Assembly: GCA_900109895.1 (NCBI GenBank) | Contig: FOBR01000014.1 | Location: 1-64,000 of the forward strand | Source: a bacterium A37T11 | Lineage (GTDB): Bacteria; Bacteroidota; Bacteroidia; Sphingobacteriales; Sphingobacteriaceae | DNA length: 64,000 nt | Direction: 5' to 3' | Part shown: in pieces, positions 55,333 to 64,000 of the stretch | How positions within the stretch are numbered: position 1 is the first letter of the stretch | Layout: each line of letters begins with the position of its first letter | Position numbers and translations under genes: made by a program | The notes under the pieces: model-generated | Told to the model about the DNA's origin: nothing | Seen by the model: the letters and a program-made list of their open reading frames with translations, nothing else | Databases searched by the model: none

Positions 55333-55557
55333 ATGACATTGCTGACGATCAAAGTGCCGGATAATGCTAAAACCCGCTTAGCCAAGTTTGTAAAAGAACT
55401 GGGTGGCGAGGTTATGTCCGATAGTGCGAAAGAGGCGAAAGCCACGAAAAAGGAAGCTGTGTTAAATGAGATCAGACAGGGTTTGGCAGAAGTCAAACAG
55501 ATACGTGAAGGGAAACTCAAGTCTTTCACCATGGCTGGTTTATTAAGTGAAAAATAG
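55333..55557 (+). CDS. Antitoxin-like protein, 74 aa
   Basis: MTLLTIKVPDNAKTRLAKFVKELGGEV at the N-terminus resembles ribbon-helix-helix-type antitoxins; the rest is Lys/Glu-rich. Start at 55333 is chosen because it follows the -7 element; the longer frame from 55258 has no support. Overlaps the toxin gene by 11 bp. Probably represses its own promoter. Confidence 0.72.
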   Translation: MTLLTIKVPDNAKTRLAKFVKELGGEVMSDSAKEAKATKKEAVLNEIRQGLAEVKQIREGKLKSFTMAGLLSEK

Positions 55558-55885
55558 AATCCACCTTACTCCCTTCTTTTATAAGAAAGCCAAAAGGCTT
55601 TTAAAAAAGTACAAAACACTTCAGGCAAGCCTGAGCGCATTGGAGCAGGATTTACTGGCCGATCCGAAGCAGGGTGCGAATTACGGGGCTAATATCTATA
55701 AGGTACGGCTGACCGATGAATCGAAAGGCAAGGGAAAAAGCGGAGGCTTCCGGGTAATTACTTTTCTTGTGGAGGAACATCAGGACGGTACTGACATTTA
55801 CCTGATCACTATTTTTGATAAATCAGAAGAATCGTCCATTACGAAGGATGATGTAAAGAAGATTATAAATTCTCTCGGGTTGTAG
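55547..55885 (+). CDS. RelE/ParE-like toxin, 112 aa
   Basis: Helical N-terminus (PFFYKKAKRLLKKYKTLQASL), then the toxin strands: GANIYKVRLTDESKGKGKSGGFRVITFLVEE and DIYLITIFDKSEESSITKDDVKK. This fits type II RelE/ParE (HigB-type) mRNA interferases. Overlap with the antitoxin indicates translational coupling. Complete. Confidence 0.82.
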   Translation: MKNRIHLTPFFYKKAKRLLKKYKTLQASLSALEQDLLADPKQGANYGANIYKVRLTDESKGKGKSGGFRVITFLVEEHQDGTDIYLITIFDKSEESSITKDDVKKIINSLGL

Positions 55886-55965
55886 TCCAAGTTAGGCCGT
55901 AAATTACTTTTCCCAATCCTTTATGTAAATTTATCAATAATAAAGGAGGTACACATGGAGTGCCA

Positions 55966-56245
55966 TCAATGTCGTGCTGGACGAGGCTATTATTATTATT
56001 GAGATCAACGAAAATCTCGCAGATACCTATGCCGAAATTGACGCATTTCCTAGCGGAGGAACCCGGCATAAGCCGATTATCCTTTTGTGACACCCCGGAA
56101 TATGGGTAAGAATGACCTCTGGATCGCTTCCACCGTGGCATTGCTCGGATTAAAACTGATCACCAACGATGCTGACTTCGACCATCTGAACCGGGCTTTT
56201 ATTGAAGTACGCAAATTGGGGCCGAGGGAATTGAGGGGGTCATAA
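55966..56245 (+). pseudogene. VapC-type PIN toxin relic
   Basis: Reads INENLADTYAEIDAF, then a stop and slip, then NMGKNDLWIASTVALLGLKLITNDADFDHLN to a stop at 56245. MGKNDLWIA is the classic third part of VapC PIN domains. The N-terminal aspartate region is gone. Preceded by AAAGGAGG about 30 bp upstream, possibly the old RBS. Confidence 0.7.
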
Positions 56246-56387
56246 AAAAGGGGTTCATGCAAACCCCAGTTTCTTCTACTTAGTTACATTTCTACAGAGA
56301 GAAAGAGGCTTTACCAAGTCTATATGATGCATATATAAAACAATTTTTTTAATTTAAAGCAAGAAAATAATTTTACGTAACCAATAC

Positions 56388-56849
56388 CTCTCCCGACCAA
56401 GATACAACCGCTACTTAAGCGCAACTGCCAATGATACCGATAGGGCAAAACGACTGTACAATGGCAACATACGGCTGGCGCAGGCGTTTCATCCGCTATT
56501 TACGCAATTTGAAGTAGTGATAAGAAATTGTATCAACCTAAAGCTAACTGCCTTTCTCGGCGACTCCGATTGGATTATTAATCAGAAAAACGGATTTATG
56601 CATCACCCGTCATTAAAGCATTCACATTTTTTCTTGCGAACCAACGTGCTGAAAGCCGAAAACACGTTAATAAGGAAAAGCATCCCGGTAACCAGCGGCA
56701 AGATCAACTCCGATCAGACCTTTGGGTTCTGGCTAGCATTCTTTCTTGGTCACCATTATGCGCTGATACGTGGTCAGCCTATCCATATTTTCCGTTTACT
56801 CACATTCCCTCACCACAACAATAATAACAAGGTTATGATTTGTTCTTAA
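56388..56849 (+). pseudogene. Abi-like (Abi_2/AbiD-type) gene fragment
   Basis: Frame YLSRPRYNRYLSATANDTDRAKRLYNGNIRLAQAF and FTQFEVVIRNCINLKL match Abi family proteins (S-x-x-R-Y, LEVALRN region), then WIINQKNGFMH and FGFWLAFFLGHHY. No start codon precedes the conserved region and the end (FPHHNNNNK) slips out of frame, so both ends look broken. Confidence 0.6.
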
Positions 56850-57051
56850 AAAAGACGGTATTTTGTCCTAAGGATAAGGAGTACTTTTGATATTGTTTAA
56901 ACTTATTTCAGGGAAATTGATTACATAACTTTTCTATGGTTTTTTTCTCTTTCATTAACCATTAGGAGAAAAATTTAGAATTTTCAGCAAATGTCCTGTA
57001 AATATCTCTTAGTGTCGTTTCTAATTTGAATCCATACATGCTGTCTAAGAT

Positions 57052-57318
57052 TTGATACGCCCTTTTTTTTTGCCAAAAAAAGGAAATACAGCTGACTTGC
57101 TTCAGCGCGAACTGGATTTTGCCGTCATTGAATGGACACATGAATGGCAGAAACGTACCGATAAAAAGGAATTTGATTCTGTTCGTGGTGTATTCTGGGA
57201 AGGCAACCCGCTATACCCGACTGCCGGTTTTCCGGAAAAAGACCACATTCAGATCTGCGTACGTAACCTTGACTGTATAAAAGGATACTTTTTGCCGTTG
57301 AACAAGATTTCGGCGTAA
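57052..57318 (+). CDS. Unrecognised small ORF, possible gene fragment
   Basis: Reads ELDFAVIEWTHEWQKRTDKKEF, FWEGNPLYPTAGFPEKDHIQICVRNLDCIKGYFLP. Composition is protein-like and compact but I cannot name a family. The start region has a T-run that may hide a frameshift. Might be the remains of a longer gene. Confidence 0.35.
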   Translation: MIRPFFLPKKGNTADLLQRELDFAVIEWTHEWQKRTDKKEFDSVRGVFWEGNPLYPTAGFPEKDHIQICVRNLDCIKGYFLPLNKISA

Positions 57319-57949
57319 TAGCATATAATCTAGTGTTCGTTTTCTGCATTTTAAATTACTTGTATATGTTATATGCTTTGTGAATTGTGTCAGCAACGTA
57401 TACATAATTGTCAGTGTGCTGTCACAACAATTAAGGGAACCAAAACGATTAATTTTGATTATGAGAAAACACCGGGGATCGCGCCGATATTATAAGAATA
57501 AATGTCAAAATAATACAACCATAGCGTATGGCGCACTCATGGCCAGGCCGCTCACAATAGTTATGGAATAAAATGGGTATCCCCTCCCTACTTTCGGGGA
57601 GCCTCCCAAGCCTACGGCATTTCTTCCCCATATCCCTTTTGTAAGCATTTATAGAATCGCCCATATAAGAATAACTATATTTTTAAAAATCACAGTAAAA
57701 AAAATAATTATTTTTGCAGTAGATAAGCCTCTTTGCAGAAATGGCGGGTTTGGCTTTGAAAGGCAGAATTTGGCGTAAATTATTAATTTAAGCAGGAAAT
57801 AATTATATTAAAGCCAAGAGACCTTATTGTCTACCCCAAAAAATAATCTGATTACAACTAATACCAATTCGGATACATTTCATCGCACGACAATTAAGAA
57901 TTTTGTACTTGAGATTTATTCGGTTTTAGAAACAATCAAAAAAAATATT
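57319..57949. other. No gene recognised
   Basis: About 630 bp with only short ORFs in all frames. It has TAATTATTTTTG near 57706, a promoter-like word without a gene behind it, and an AT-rich run before the aldo/keto reductase start. Confidence 0.4.
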
Positions 57950-58328
57950 ATGCAAAAAAGAAAATTAGGGAATAGCGGATTAGAAGTTTCCGCATTAGGT
58001 TTTGGCTGTATGGGTTTAAACTTTTTGGATGGCAAAGGTCTTGATAAAAAAGATAATAGATTAAAAACAGATTACATCGACAAGTGTTACAACTATTCGA
58101 AGAAATGTTACGACCGGCCAATTATCATTGGCTTGGCTCTTAGCTCAAAAGCCTTGGATAACACCAATACCGGGGACTACAAAATTGCATCGTTTAGCCG
58201 AAAATATGGACAGTACAAATATAGTATTAACATCCGATGAACTTGCAAAAATCAACACAACAGTAAATGGGATTACACTTGTGGGCGAGCGTTATCCCGA
58301 ATTTTTAAAAAAACAAATAGACAAATAA
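57950..58328 (+). pseudogene. Aldo/keto reductase relic
   Basis: Starts MQKRKLGNSGLEVSALGFGCMG, a perfect aldo/keto reductase N-terminus. About 70 codons later, in another frame, it has the C-terminus: LAWLLAQKPWITPIPGTTKLHRL and NTTVNGITLVGERYPEF. The barrel between (about 200 residues) is deleted. It precedes an SDR and an AraC gene, a familiar trio. Confidence 0.82.
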
Positions 58329-58340
58329 AAACGAACAGCA

Positions 58341-59078
58341 ATGCAAAATATTAAAGGGAAAGTTGTAGTCATTACAGGTGCAAGCAGCGGAATGGGCAAA
58401 GCCACTGCAATAGAATTAGCAAAAAATGGTGCAAAGGTTGTTTTGGGTGCAAGGCGAATAGAACAATTACAACAAATTGTCGACGGAATTATAAGCAAAG
58501 GTGGTGAAGCCTCCTTTGCTCAAATTGATGTAAAGGATAAAGACGATCTAATTAGGTTGGTCAATACAGCAGTTGAGCAATACGGAAAATTAGATGTCAT
58601 CATAAACAACGCAGGTGTCAGTCAATTAAGCCGCATTGACGAATTGGATATTGACGGTTGGGAAGAAATGATTGACATTAACCTCAAAGGTGTTTTATAT
58701 GGGATGGCGGCTGCAATTCCCGTTTTCAAACAACAACAATCGGGACACATCGTCAATATCATTTCTACTTCAGGAATAAAGATTGTACCGATGCAGGGTA
58801 TTTATGCAGGTACAAAAAATGCGGTAAGAACTATCGCGGAAGCATTTAGACAAGAATCAGACGGAACGATAAGGATTACGGGAATTTCGCCGGGTGTTGT
58901 AAAAACCGATTTTGCTGAAAATATAAAAAACCAGGAAATGAAAACCATCATCACGAAGAATATGGAAAATTTGGCCATTAGCCCAGATGCCATTGCCAAT
59001 GCGGTTGTCTATGCCATTAGTCAACCCAAAGATGTAGAAGTTGGAGATATAGTTATTCGTCCGTCAAAACAAAATTGA
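58341..59078 (+). CDS. Short-chain dehydrogenase/reductase
   Basis: 245 residues, classical SDR: NAD(P)-binding TGASSGMG (12-19), NNAG, Ser in ISTSGIK and the Tyr-x-x-x-Lys-type site YAGTKNA. Oxidises or reduces a small carbonyl; substrate unknown. It lies 12 bp after the broken aldo/keto reductase and 19 bp before the AraC regulator. Confidence 0.9.
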   Translation: MQNIKGKVVVITGASSGMGKATAIELAKNGAKVVLGARRIEQLQQIVDGIISKGGEASFAQIDVKDKDDLIRLVNTAVEQYGKLDVIINNAGVSQLSRIDELDIDGWEEMIDINLKGVLYGMAAAIPVFKQQQSGHIVNIISTSGIKIVPMQGIYAGTKNAVRTIAEAFRQESDGTIRITGISPGVVKTDFAENIKNQEMKTIITKNMENLAISPDAIANAVVYAISQPKDVEVGDIVIRPSKQN

Positions 59079-59097
59079 TTAAATTAGTTAACGAAAA

Positions 59098-60012
59098 ATG
59101 CAACAACAAACTAACATCAATCACATTAAAAGTATATCGCAATTGGTGCGGGTATTGGGATTTCCTGCGCCATTGCACCCACTGATTGCATTGGTTGACT
59201 ATAATAATGTTTCCGTTGAAATGTTTCCAAAAGGGCAAAAAGTAAGTCTTGACTTCTACAAGATTTCCTTTAAGCCTACATTCACAGGACACATAAAATA
59301 CGGGCAGGGATATTACGATTTTGAAGAAGGCGGATTAGCATTTCTGAAACCTAAACAAATTGTCTTTTCACCGGAAGACATAGAAAGTTATGAGGGAATT
59401 GCTTTGTATTTTCATCCCGACTTTATCCGGAATTATTCATTAGGAAAAATAATAAATCAATACGGCTTTTTCTCTTACGATGTTTCAGAGGCCTTATTCC
59501 TATCGGCAAAAGAAAAAGAAATCATAGCCAATTTATTTGCCACAATAGCCAATGAATTAGACAACAATATTGACAGTTTCAGCCAGGATGTTTTGGTGTC
59601 GCAAATAGAATTGTTATTGAATTACAGCAATCGTTTTTACAACAGGCAATTTATCACGAGGAAAGCAATCAATCACAACATCATAACTTCTTTGGACAAA
59701 CTGTTAAATAACTATTTTGAAGAAGAAAACAGATTGAAAAACGGTTTGCCTTCCGTGAAATACATCAGTACAGAATTAAAGCTATCGCAACGCTATTTGA
59801 GTGACATGTTGCGTTCATTGACCGGACTAAATACACAACAATACATTCAGAACGCAATCATAGAAAAAGCCAAAGAAAAATTATCAACTACAAATCTTTC
59901 CGTTTCAGAAATTGCTTACGAATTGGGCTTTGAACATTCACAATCGTTCAGCAAACTTTTCAAGACAAAGACAAACGTTTCGCCTTTGGAGTTCAGACAG
60001 TCATTTAACTAA
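59098..60012 (+). CDS. AraC-family regulator
   Basis: 304 residues. N-terminal ligand-sensing half; C-terminal HTH pair at about 210-300: YISTELKLSQRYLSDMLRSLTGLNTQQYI, then LSVSEIAYELGFEHSQSFSKLFKTKTNVSPLEFR. Likely regulates the adjacent SDR/reductase genes. Confidence 0.9.
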   Translation: MQQQTNINHIKSISQLVRVLGFPAPLHPLIALVDYNNVSVEMFPKGQKVSLDFYKISFKPTFTGHIKYGQGYYDFEEGGLAFLKPKQIVFSPEDIESYEGIALYFHPDFIRNYSLGKIINQYGFFSYDVSEALFLSAKEKEIIANLFATIANELDNNIDSFSQDVLVSQIELLLNYSNRFYNRQFITRKAINHNIITSLDKLLNNYFEEENRLKNGLPSVKYISTELKLSQRYLSDMLRSLTGLNTQQYIQNAIIEKAKEKLSTTNLSVSEIAYELGFEHSQSFSKLFKTKTNVSPLEFRQSFN

Positions 60013-60166
60013 CACTTTTAGAGGAATTTTAAAAGTTCTTTAAAACATCAAAAACCTTTAATTTTAACAGGTTATATAGGACGTTTAAGATTTGAAGCAT
60101 TCTACCAACCTCAATATCCATTCTCGAAAAGGCAAACCATTTTTTGCCCAAGTCTTTTAACGATGC

Positions 60167-60200
60167 TTAATCTGACAGTTACCTATAAATTAGTAACTTT
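60167..60200 (+). mobile_element. Solitary IS481 end
   Basis: 34 bp (TTAATCTGACAGTTACCTAT... ) identical to the right end of the IS at 45035-45068 and to 51921. The rest of the element is missing. Confidence 0.75.
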
Positions 60201-60219
60201 CATAAATAGACGTTCTGGG

Positions 60220-60543
60220 ATGATTGGGAAAATTACATCCTGCATAAATCTGCCGGCTGTGTTTGGCAAATATGCGGACTGTACAATCATCTTAAAAAAT
60301 GAAAATACGTGGTTTCATGGCATAGATGCCCTAATGATTAGTAAAACTGGGGAAACAGTTAGCTGCTTATCTTATCATATTAAAATTAGGGATGTAACAA
60401 AGTCAGTGGCCTATTTGCCTGCAGCATTAAAAAATATTTACTATTCAAATGCCTATAGCGAGTATGACAAAGGGATAGGGTTCAATACCTATTTACGTGT
60501 GCTGTTTATACACTCTTTTATTTATAGGTATAGGTATCAATAG
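60220..60543 (+). CDS. Hypothetical ORF downstream of an IS end
   Basis: A 107-codon frame (MIGKITSCINLPAVFGKYADCTIILKNE...; LSYHIKIRDVTKSVAYLP) of unknown family. The open frame runs into the IS end, so it may be a 5-prime-truncated gene. Its 3-prime end overlaps the lipoprotein gene on the other strand by 26 bp. Confidence 0.3.
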   Translation: MIGKITSCINLPAVFGKYADCTIILKNENTWFHGIDALMISKTGETVSCLSYHIKIRDVTKSVAYLPAALKNIYYSNAYSEYDKGIGFNTYLRVLFIHSFIYRYRYQ

Positions 60544-61429
60544 TAGTAAAACTGCTGCCAGCTCCAACATAATATGTTAAGTTTTCTGTGATCTTTGTAG
60601 GATATCCGTACTCGTTATATTCATAATCGAAATGTTGTCTCGAGTAAATTTTAAAAGCGCTTTTACTTTTGTCCCAATCCTCGGTAACCACATCTATCGG
60701 ATTGTTTGCACTTAATGCAAGGTGATTATCAAATTGATTATAAGTGGCTGCCCAAATTCCTGCCACGTTGACAAAAGGGGAGAACTTGTCATCATAGGTT
60801 TGATAGATAGTGCGTCTTCCTACTATGCCAGTATGTTCAAGCACCTCTATTTTTTTCAAGTTGAGGCTATCATTATAGGTAAAAAATGCACTGTTACCAC
60901 CAGATACATTTTCACTTTTTGGTTTGCCATTTAGTGTATTATTTAAAAATATGGCCGAAAAGCCAACTTTGCTTTCGGAGGTATTTAAATATACGTAATT
61001 AAACACATCATAAGTGTCAACCTTAGTTGGCATACCGTTATATATGTCCACAGAACCACTACCTGATGTTCTGTCGGCAAGGGTAAAAGAGTACGTTGTA
61101 ATGTATTGCATTTTTAAATATTTGTATGACTGATTGCCCGAATACTTATAATCATATTCATTGGTTATGTTTTGCACTTGGTGAGCTGTGATATTGCGCA
61201 CTGAAGTTTCGCCCGTCGAATATTGGATAAGGTGGTTTTTTTCATCATAGTCAAATTTTTGAACAGAAGTCCCTCCATTTTGTTGAAGTCTAGTTTGCGT
61301 AATGGGATACATCACCTTTATAGGTGTTGGTGGGGTAGAGTCATCTCCGTCATCATCCTGACAGTTACTCAGCATTAAAACAGTACTAGCTATAAAGAAA
61401 TAAAAGATTGTTTTGATGAAATTTTTCAT
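60518..61429 (-). CDS. Lipoprotein of unknown function, 303 aa
   Basis: Lipoprotein signal (LMLSNCQDDDGDD, Cys23), then beta-rich sequence with repeated YDEKNHLIQYSTG, YNEYGYPTKITENLTYY-like units that recall YD repeats. Surface or periplasmic. A 36-bp direct-repeat site lies 57 bp upstream of its start (61486-61521), shared with the lipoprotein operon at 62547. Confidence 0.7.
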   Translation of the reverse strand: MKNFIKTIFYFFIASTVLMLSNCQDDDGDDSTPPTPIKVMYPITQTRLQQNGGTSVQKFDYDEKNHLIQYSTGETSVRNITAHQVQNITNEYDYKYSGNQSYKYLKMQYITTYSFTLADRTSGSGSVDIYNGMPTKVDTYDVFNYVYLNTSESKVGFSAIFLNNTLNGKPKSENVSGGNSAFFTYNDSLNLKKIEVLEHTGIVGRRTIYQTYDDKFSPFVNVAGIWAATYNQFDNHLALSANNPIDVVTEDWDKSKSAFKIYSRQHFDYEYNEYGYPTKITENLTYYVGAGSSFTTIDTYTYK

Positions 61430-61485
61430 AACATGTGATTAGTTAAATATTTATACAAAAATCTCTATTTGATATTCAATGCGTT

Positions 61486-61521
61486 TACGATTTTGTTGCA
61501 AATCCGTACGATTTTGTTGCA
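61486..61521. promoter_or_regulatory. Two direct repeats TACGATTTTGTTGCA, 21 bp apart
   Basis: Exact 15-bp repeats at 61486 and 61507. Two-turn spacing fits a response-regulator dimer site. A near copy is at 62620-62655. Confidence 0.6.
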
Positions 61522-61641
61522 TTTTCATTGAAAAGTTAATAAGACATTGGGTTAGTAGATAATGAATTTACACCCTGAAGGTGAGGTTATGGATATGCAG
61601 CCAATAGACGATGGTTGATAGGTTATGACGATCTATTTGCT

Positions 61642-62085
61642 TTATTTTACTTTGACATATGTTACGTCAATAAACACTTTATTGGGCTTTCCGTTTATCA
61701 TATAGTCACGGACGACCTCTAGAAATAATTGTTTTTTAGTTAAGCTGATAATGTCAAATGCCTGATCGTCGTCATTATTCTTACCCAAATGAAGGACAAG
61801 TTGGCTATCTTCCAAGTTGTATTTTAATGGATCAGAACCATTCAAAACAAATGTACCATCTTTATTAAACGTATAATCTTCTGCCTGGTCCTCGCTTATG
61901 GATTTAGTCTCTGAAGTTGTTTTTACGCCATCTACATAGGTGGTTTCGGTATAAATTGTTTCATTCCAATGGCCAATGATAAACGTTTTGTAATCTTCAG
62001 GCCCTGTTTTATCGTCTTTTTTACTGCAAGAGAACGTGATTCCTATTATAAAAATGATCACTAGTATTGCTTTTGTCTTTATCAT
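61642..62085 (-). CDS. Lipocalin-like lipoprotein, 147 aa
   Basis: Lipoprotein signal (IGITFSCSKKDDK), then GHWNETIYTETTYVDGVKTTSE, FNKDGTFVLNGSDPLKYNLE and FDIISLTKKQLFLEV. It resembles small Bacteroidota lipocalin-like proteins. Tandem paralogue of the gene 18 bp upstream (62104-62547), with which it forms an operon. Confidence 0.8.
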   Translation of the reverse strand: MIKTKAILVIIFIIGITFSCSKKDDKTGPEDYKTFIIGHWNETIYTETTYVDGVKTTSETKSISEDQAEDYTFNKDGTFVLNGSDPLKYNLEDSQLVLHLGKNNDDDQAFDIISLTKKQLFLEVVRDYMINGKPNKVFIDVTYVKVK

Positions 62086-62103
62086 ATTGAATGTGTTCGG
62101 ATG

Positions 62104-62547
62104 CTATTTTATTTTGGTGAAAGTCTGTTGTACCACGTTTTTGTTAGCCTTATGGTCAACCGTGAATTCAGTAATTATTTGAATGTCAAATTGTGTCTTT
62201 GAAAGGCTAACAATATCAAATACTTCCGAGACAGGATCTTCTCCACCTTCATTTATGGTTAATTTATTTTCTTCAATACTATAGGTAGAGGATCCATCGG
62301 TAGAAGGGTCAACAGAGCCATCTTTATGAAATGTAATAACACCTTCTCCAACTTCATCAGGTCCTTTTATGTCTTCCTTGGTCTTAACACCATCTATATA
62401 AGTGGTCTGAATAATCCGGGTTATTTTCCAGGTACCAATAATCAAGGTTTTGTAATCGTCTGGCGATTTGTTTTCGTTCTTTTTGCTGCATGATCCCATC
62501 ATCGCAGCAATAAATAGTAGGGTCAGTAATGTTTTTGTCTTTGTCAT
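62104..62547 (-). CDS. Lipocalin-like lipoprotein, 147 aa
   Basis: Signal ending MMGSCSKKNENK, GTWKITRIIQTTYIDGVKTKED, FHKDGSVDPSTDGSSTYSIEENKL and FDIVSLSKTQFDIQI. Same layout as the downstream paralogue: a duplicated gene. Start at 62547 matches the signal peptide; a longer frame to 62592 is unlikely. The repeat site 62620-62655 lies upstream. Confidence 0.8.
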   Translation of the reverse strand: MTKTKTLLTLLFIAAMMGSCSKKNENKSPDDYKTLIIGTWKITRIIQTTYIDGVKTKEDIKGPDEVGEGVITFHKDGSVDPSTDGSSTYSIEENKLTINEGGEDPVSEVFDIVSLSKTQFDIQIITEFTVDHKANKNVVQQTFTKIK

Positions 62548-62619
62548 CAATTTTATTGTTTTGTTTTGAAATGTTCTTTGGTAACCCTGCAAAGTTCCTT
62601 AATTCATCAAAAATGCACT

Positions 62620-62655
62620 TTCGAATTTGTTGCAAATCCGTACGATTATGTTGCA
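62620..62655. promoter_or_regulatory. Second copy of the 21-bp-spaced direct-repeat site
   Basis: TTCGAATTTGTTGCA at 62620 and TACGATTATGTTGCA at 62641, again 21 bp apart, with the same AATCCG spacer bases as at 61501. Upstream of both the lipoprotein operon and the HD gene. Confidence 0.6.
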
Positions 62656-62748
62656 TATTGTATTAATGCACCCCAAAAATTGTCTGAATGGCTTGGTTAA
62701 AAACTACAAATTTTCTACAGAATTCTCTTTTAAGTTTGTTTTTAATAT

Positions 62749-63357
62749 ATGGATATGGACACGAATGAATGGCTTACGAATCTTTCCAGGTTTGTAGTAA
62801 AAATGTTTACTGAACAAAGTCGTCCAGAACTAGTATACCACAACCTGGAACATACAAAAGGCGTTGTTATACATGTGCAACAACTAGCAAATCATTACCA
62901 TTTGTCTCCAAAAGATTATTTTATCTTATCTGCTGCCGCCTGGTTTCACGATATTGGACATCTGTTTGGTGTGATCGCAGGCCATGAAGAACGTAGTGTT
63001 GAAATTATGAAACATTATTTTTCAGAGCAGGCAATAGATAAAGAATGTATGGAACGGGTACAAGAATGCATTTTGGCAACCCGCATGCCCACTAATCCAA
63101 CAACCCTTTTACAACAAATCATTTGCGATGCGGATACTTTCCATTTGGGCACGGATGAATTTTTTTCTACAGATCCGTTAATTTATCGTGAACTGGAGTT
63201 AAGATTGGGCTGTTGCATAGGAGGGCAGACACAAAAATCTATTGATTTTCTTGAAATGCACCAATTTTATACCGACTATTGTAAAGAGAGGCTTACGGAG
63301 GGAAAACGAAAAAATATGATTTATTTGGCTTCATTAATTCAAAAAGCTCAACCATGA
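62749..63357 (+). CDS. HD-domain protein (predicted phosphohydrolase)
   Basis: 202 residues with the HD pattern: HNLEHT (31-36), FHDIGHLFG (67-68 His-Asp), GHEERS (His79) and ICDADTFHLG. Such proteins hydrolyse phosphate esters of nucleotides. It overlaps the response regulator start by 4 bp (ATGA), so the two are co-translated and probably functionally linked. Confidence 0.85.
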   Translation: MDMDTNEWLTNLSRFVVKMFTEQSRPELVYHNLEHTKGVVIHVQQLANHYHLSPKDYFILSAAAWFHDIGHLFGVIAGHEERSVEIMKHYFSEQAIDKECMERVQECILATRMPTNPTTLLQQIICDADTFHLGTDEFFSTDPLIYRELELRLGCCIGGQTQKSIDFLEMHQFYTDYCKERLTEGKRKNMIYLASLIQKAQP

Positions 63358-64000
63358 AAATCCTGATTATTGAAGATGAAGAAGAATTGGCTCAAAGTAT
63401 GGTAAAGTACCTTTCATCCCAACTTTACATGTGTGAGGTTGCTGCATCTTATGCTGATAGCCTGGATAAGATACATCAGTTTTCCTATGACTGCATCTTG
63501 TTAGATTTGATGCTACCCGATGGTAATGGATTAAATCTTTTAAAGGTGATTCACGAAGAGAAAAAACAAGAAGGGGTGATTATTATATCGGCTAAAAATT
63601 CACTTGAAGATAAATTATATGGCCTAAATACAGGCGCTGACGATTATTTAGCTAAACCTTTTCACCTTTCCGAACTCGCAGCAAGAGTATTTGCGGTAAT
63701 TAGAAGAAGAGCTTTTGGCAATAGCAATATTATACGTCATCAGGAAATAAAGATTGATGTACTGGCAAAAACGGTTTTTGTTCATGAACGGGAGGTCATT
63801 TTTACCAAAAGAGAATTTGACCTTCTGTTGTACCTAGTGGTGAATAAGAACAAAGTAGTATCTAAAAATGCCCTTGCTGAACATTTGACAGGCGATTTTT
63901 CTGACATGATGGATGATTTTAATTTTCTGTATGCACACATAAAAAATATTAAGCATAAACTGACTGAGGCTGGTTCAAAAAACTACCTGAAAACAATTTA
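63354..64000 (+). CDS. OmpR-family response regulator (partial at window end)
   Basis: Receiver domain at residues 1-115: LIIEDEEEL, Asp51 in CILLDLMLPDGNG, ADDYLAKPF; then a winged-helix OmpR domain (VIFTKREFDLLLYLVVNKNKVVS). No stop before base 64000, so the end is outside the window. A sensor kinase probably follows. It could bind the direct-repeat sites upstream. Confidence 0.9.
   Translation, partial: MKILIIEDEEELAQSMVKYLSSQLYMCEVAASYADSLDKIHQFSYDCILLDLMLPDGNGLNLLKVIHEEKKQEGVIIISAKNSLEDKLYGLNTGADDYLAKPFHLSELAARVFAVIRRRAFGNSNIIRHQEIKIDVLAKTVFVHEREVIFTKREFDLLLYLVVNKNKVVSKNALAEHLTGDFSDMMDDFNFLYAHIKNIKHKLTEAGSKNYLKTI

Overview
The window looks like a chromosomal stretch of a member of the Bacteroidota, probably a sphingobacterium-like plant- or soil-polysaccharide degrader. 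Evidence: four SusC/SusD loci or remnants, Cys-type sulfatases, an ECF sigma/FecR pair acting on an STN-bearing SusC, lipoprotein signals, and TAnnTTTG promoter elements placed very close to start codons. No rRNA, tRNA or CRISPR array was recognised.

Layout. 0.2-7.1 kb: three sulfatases and a cysteine hydrolase, among duplicated and decaying copies of the same genes and a deletion scar that fuses the start of an ECF sigma gene to the end of a susD gene. 7.2-14.1 kb: an intact polysaccharide-utilisation locus (PUL), sigma-FecR-SusC-SusD. 14.6-24.5 kb: a second PUL with GH115, a GH43-like enzyme, SusD, SusC and a divergent LacI-type regulator. 24.5-27.6 kb: a small lipoprotein, two tandem structured elements, an FnIII protein, a CHAP hydrolase, a small membrane protein, and a roughly 580-bp DNA array with a 21-bp period beside an HTH gene.

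27.7-40.9 kb is the most unusual part. It holds an XRE regulator, a double-glycine leader peptide, a rhomboid (frameshifted), a C39-peptidase ABC exporter, an AraC regulator, a LanKC-like lyase+kinase protein lacking the cyclase domain, a MauE-like redox membrane protein, a coupled 13-codon ORF, a small secreted two-Cys protein, a TlpA-like thioredoxin and a SusD/SusC pair. I read it as a candidate peptide (RiPP-like) export and maturation locus next to a disulfide/uptake module.

41-49.1 kb: a hairpin cluster and a defence island (HTH, DUF262 remnant, AbiH, WYL protein, reverse transcriptase with YSDD, TIR protein) interrupted by an IS481-type element. 49.1-58.3 kb: a gene graveyard of RHS toxin tails, a broken hydrolase, an IS remnant, AbiEii-, VapC-, Abi- and aldo/keto-reductase pseudogenes, with three apparently intact toxin-antitoxin cassettes (PIN, zeta, RelE/ParE). 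58.3-64 kb: an SDR/AraC pair, lipoproteins sharing a 21-bp-spaced direct-repeat site, an HD-domain protein and an OmpR-type response regulator cut by the window edge.

How genes work together: the SusCD systems import glycans or peptides at the outer membrane. Sulfatases, GH115 and GH43 trim them in the periplasm. The sigma/FecR and LacI systems sense substrate. The 28-41 kb locus appears to export and oxidise small peptides. All functions are inferred from sequence motifs only; no similarity search was run.
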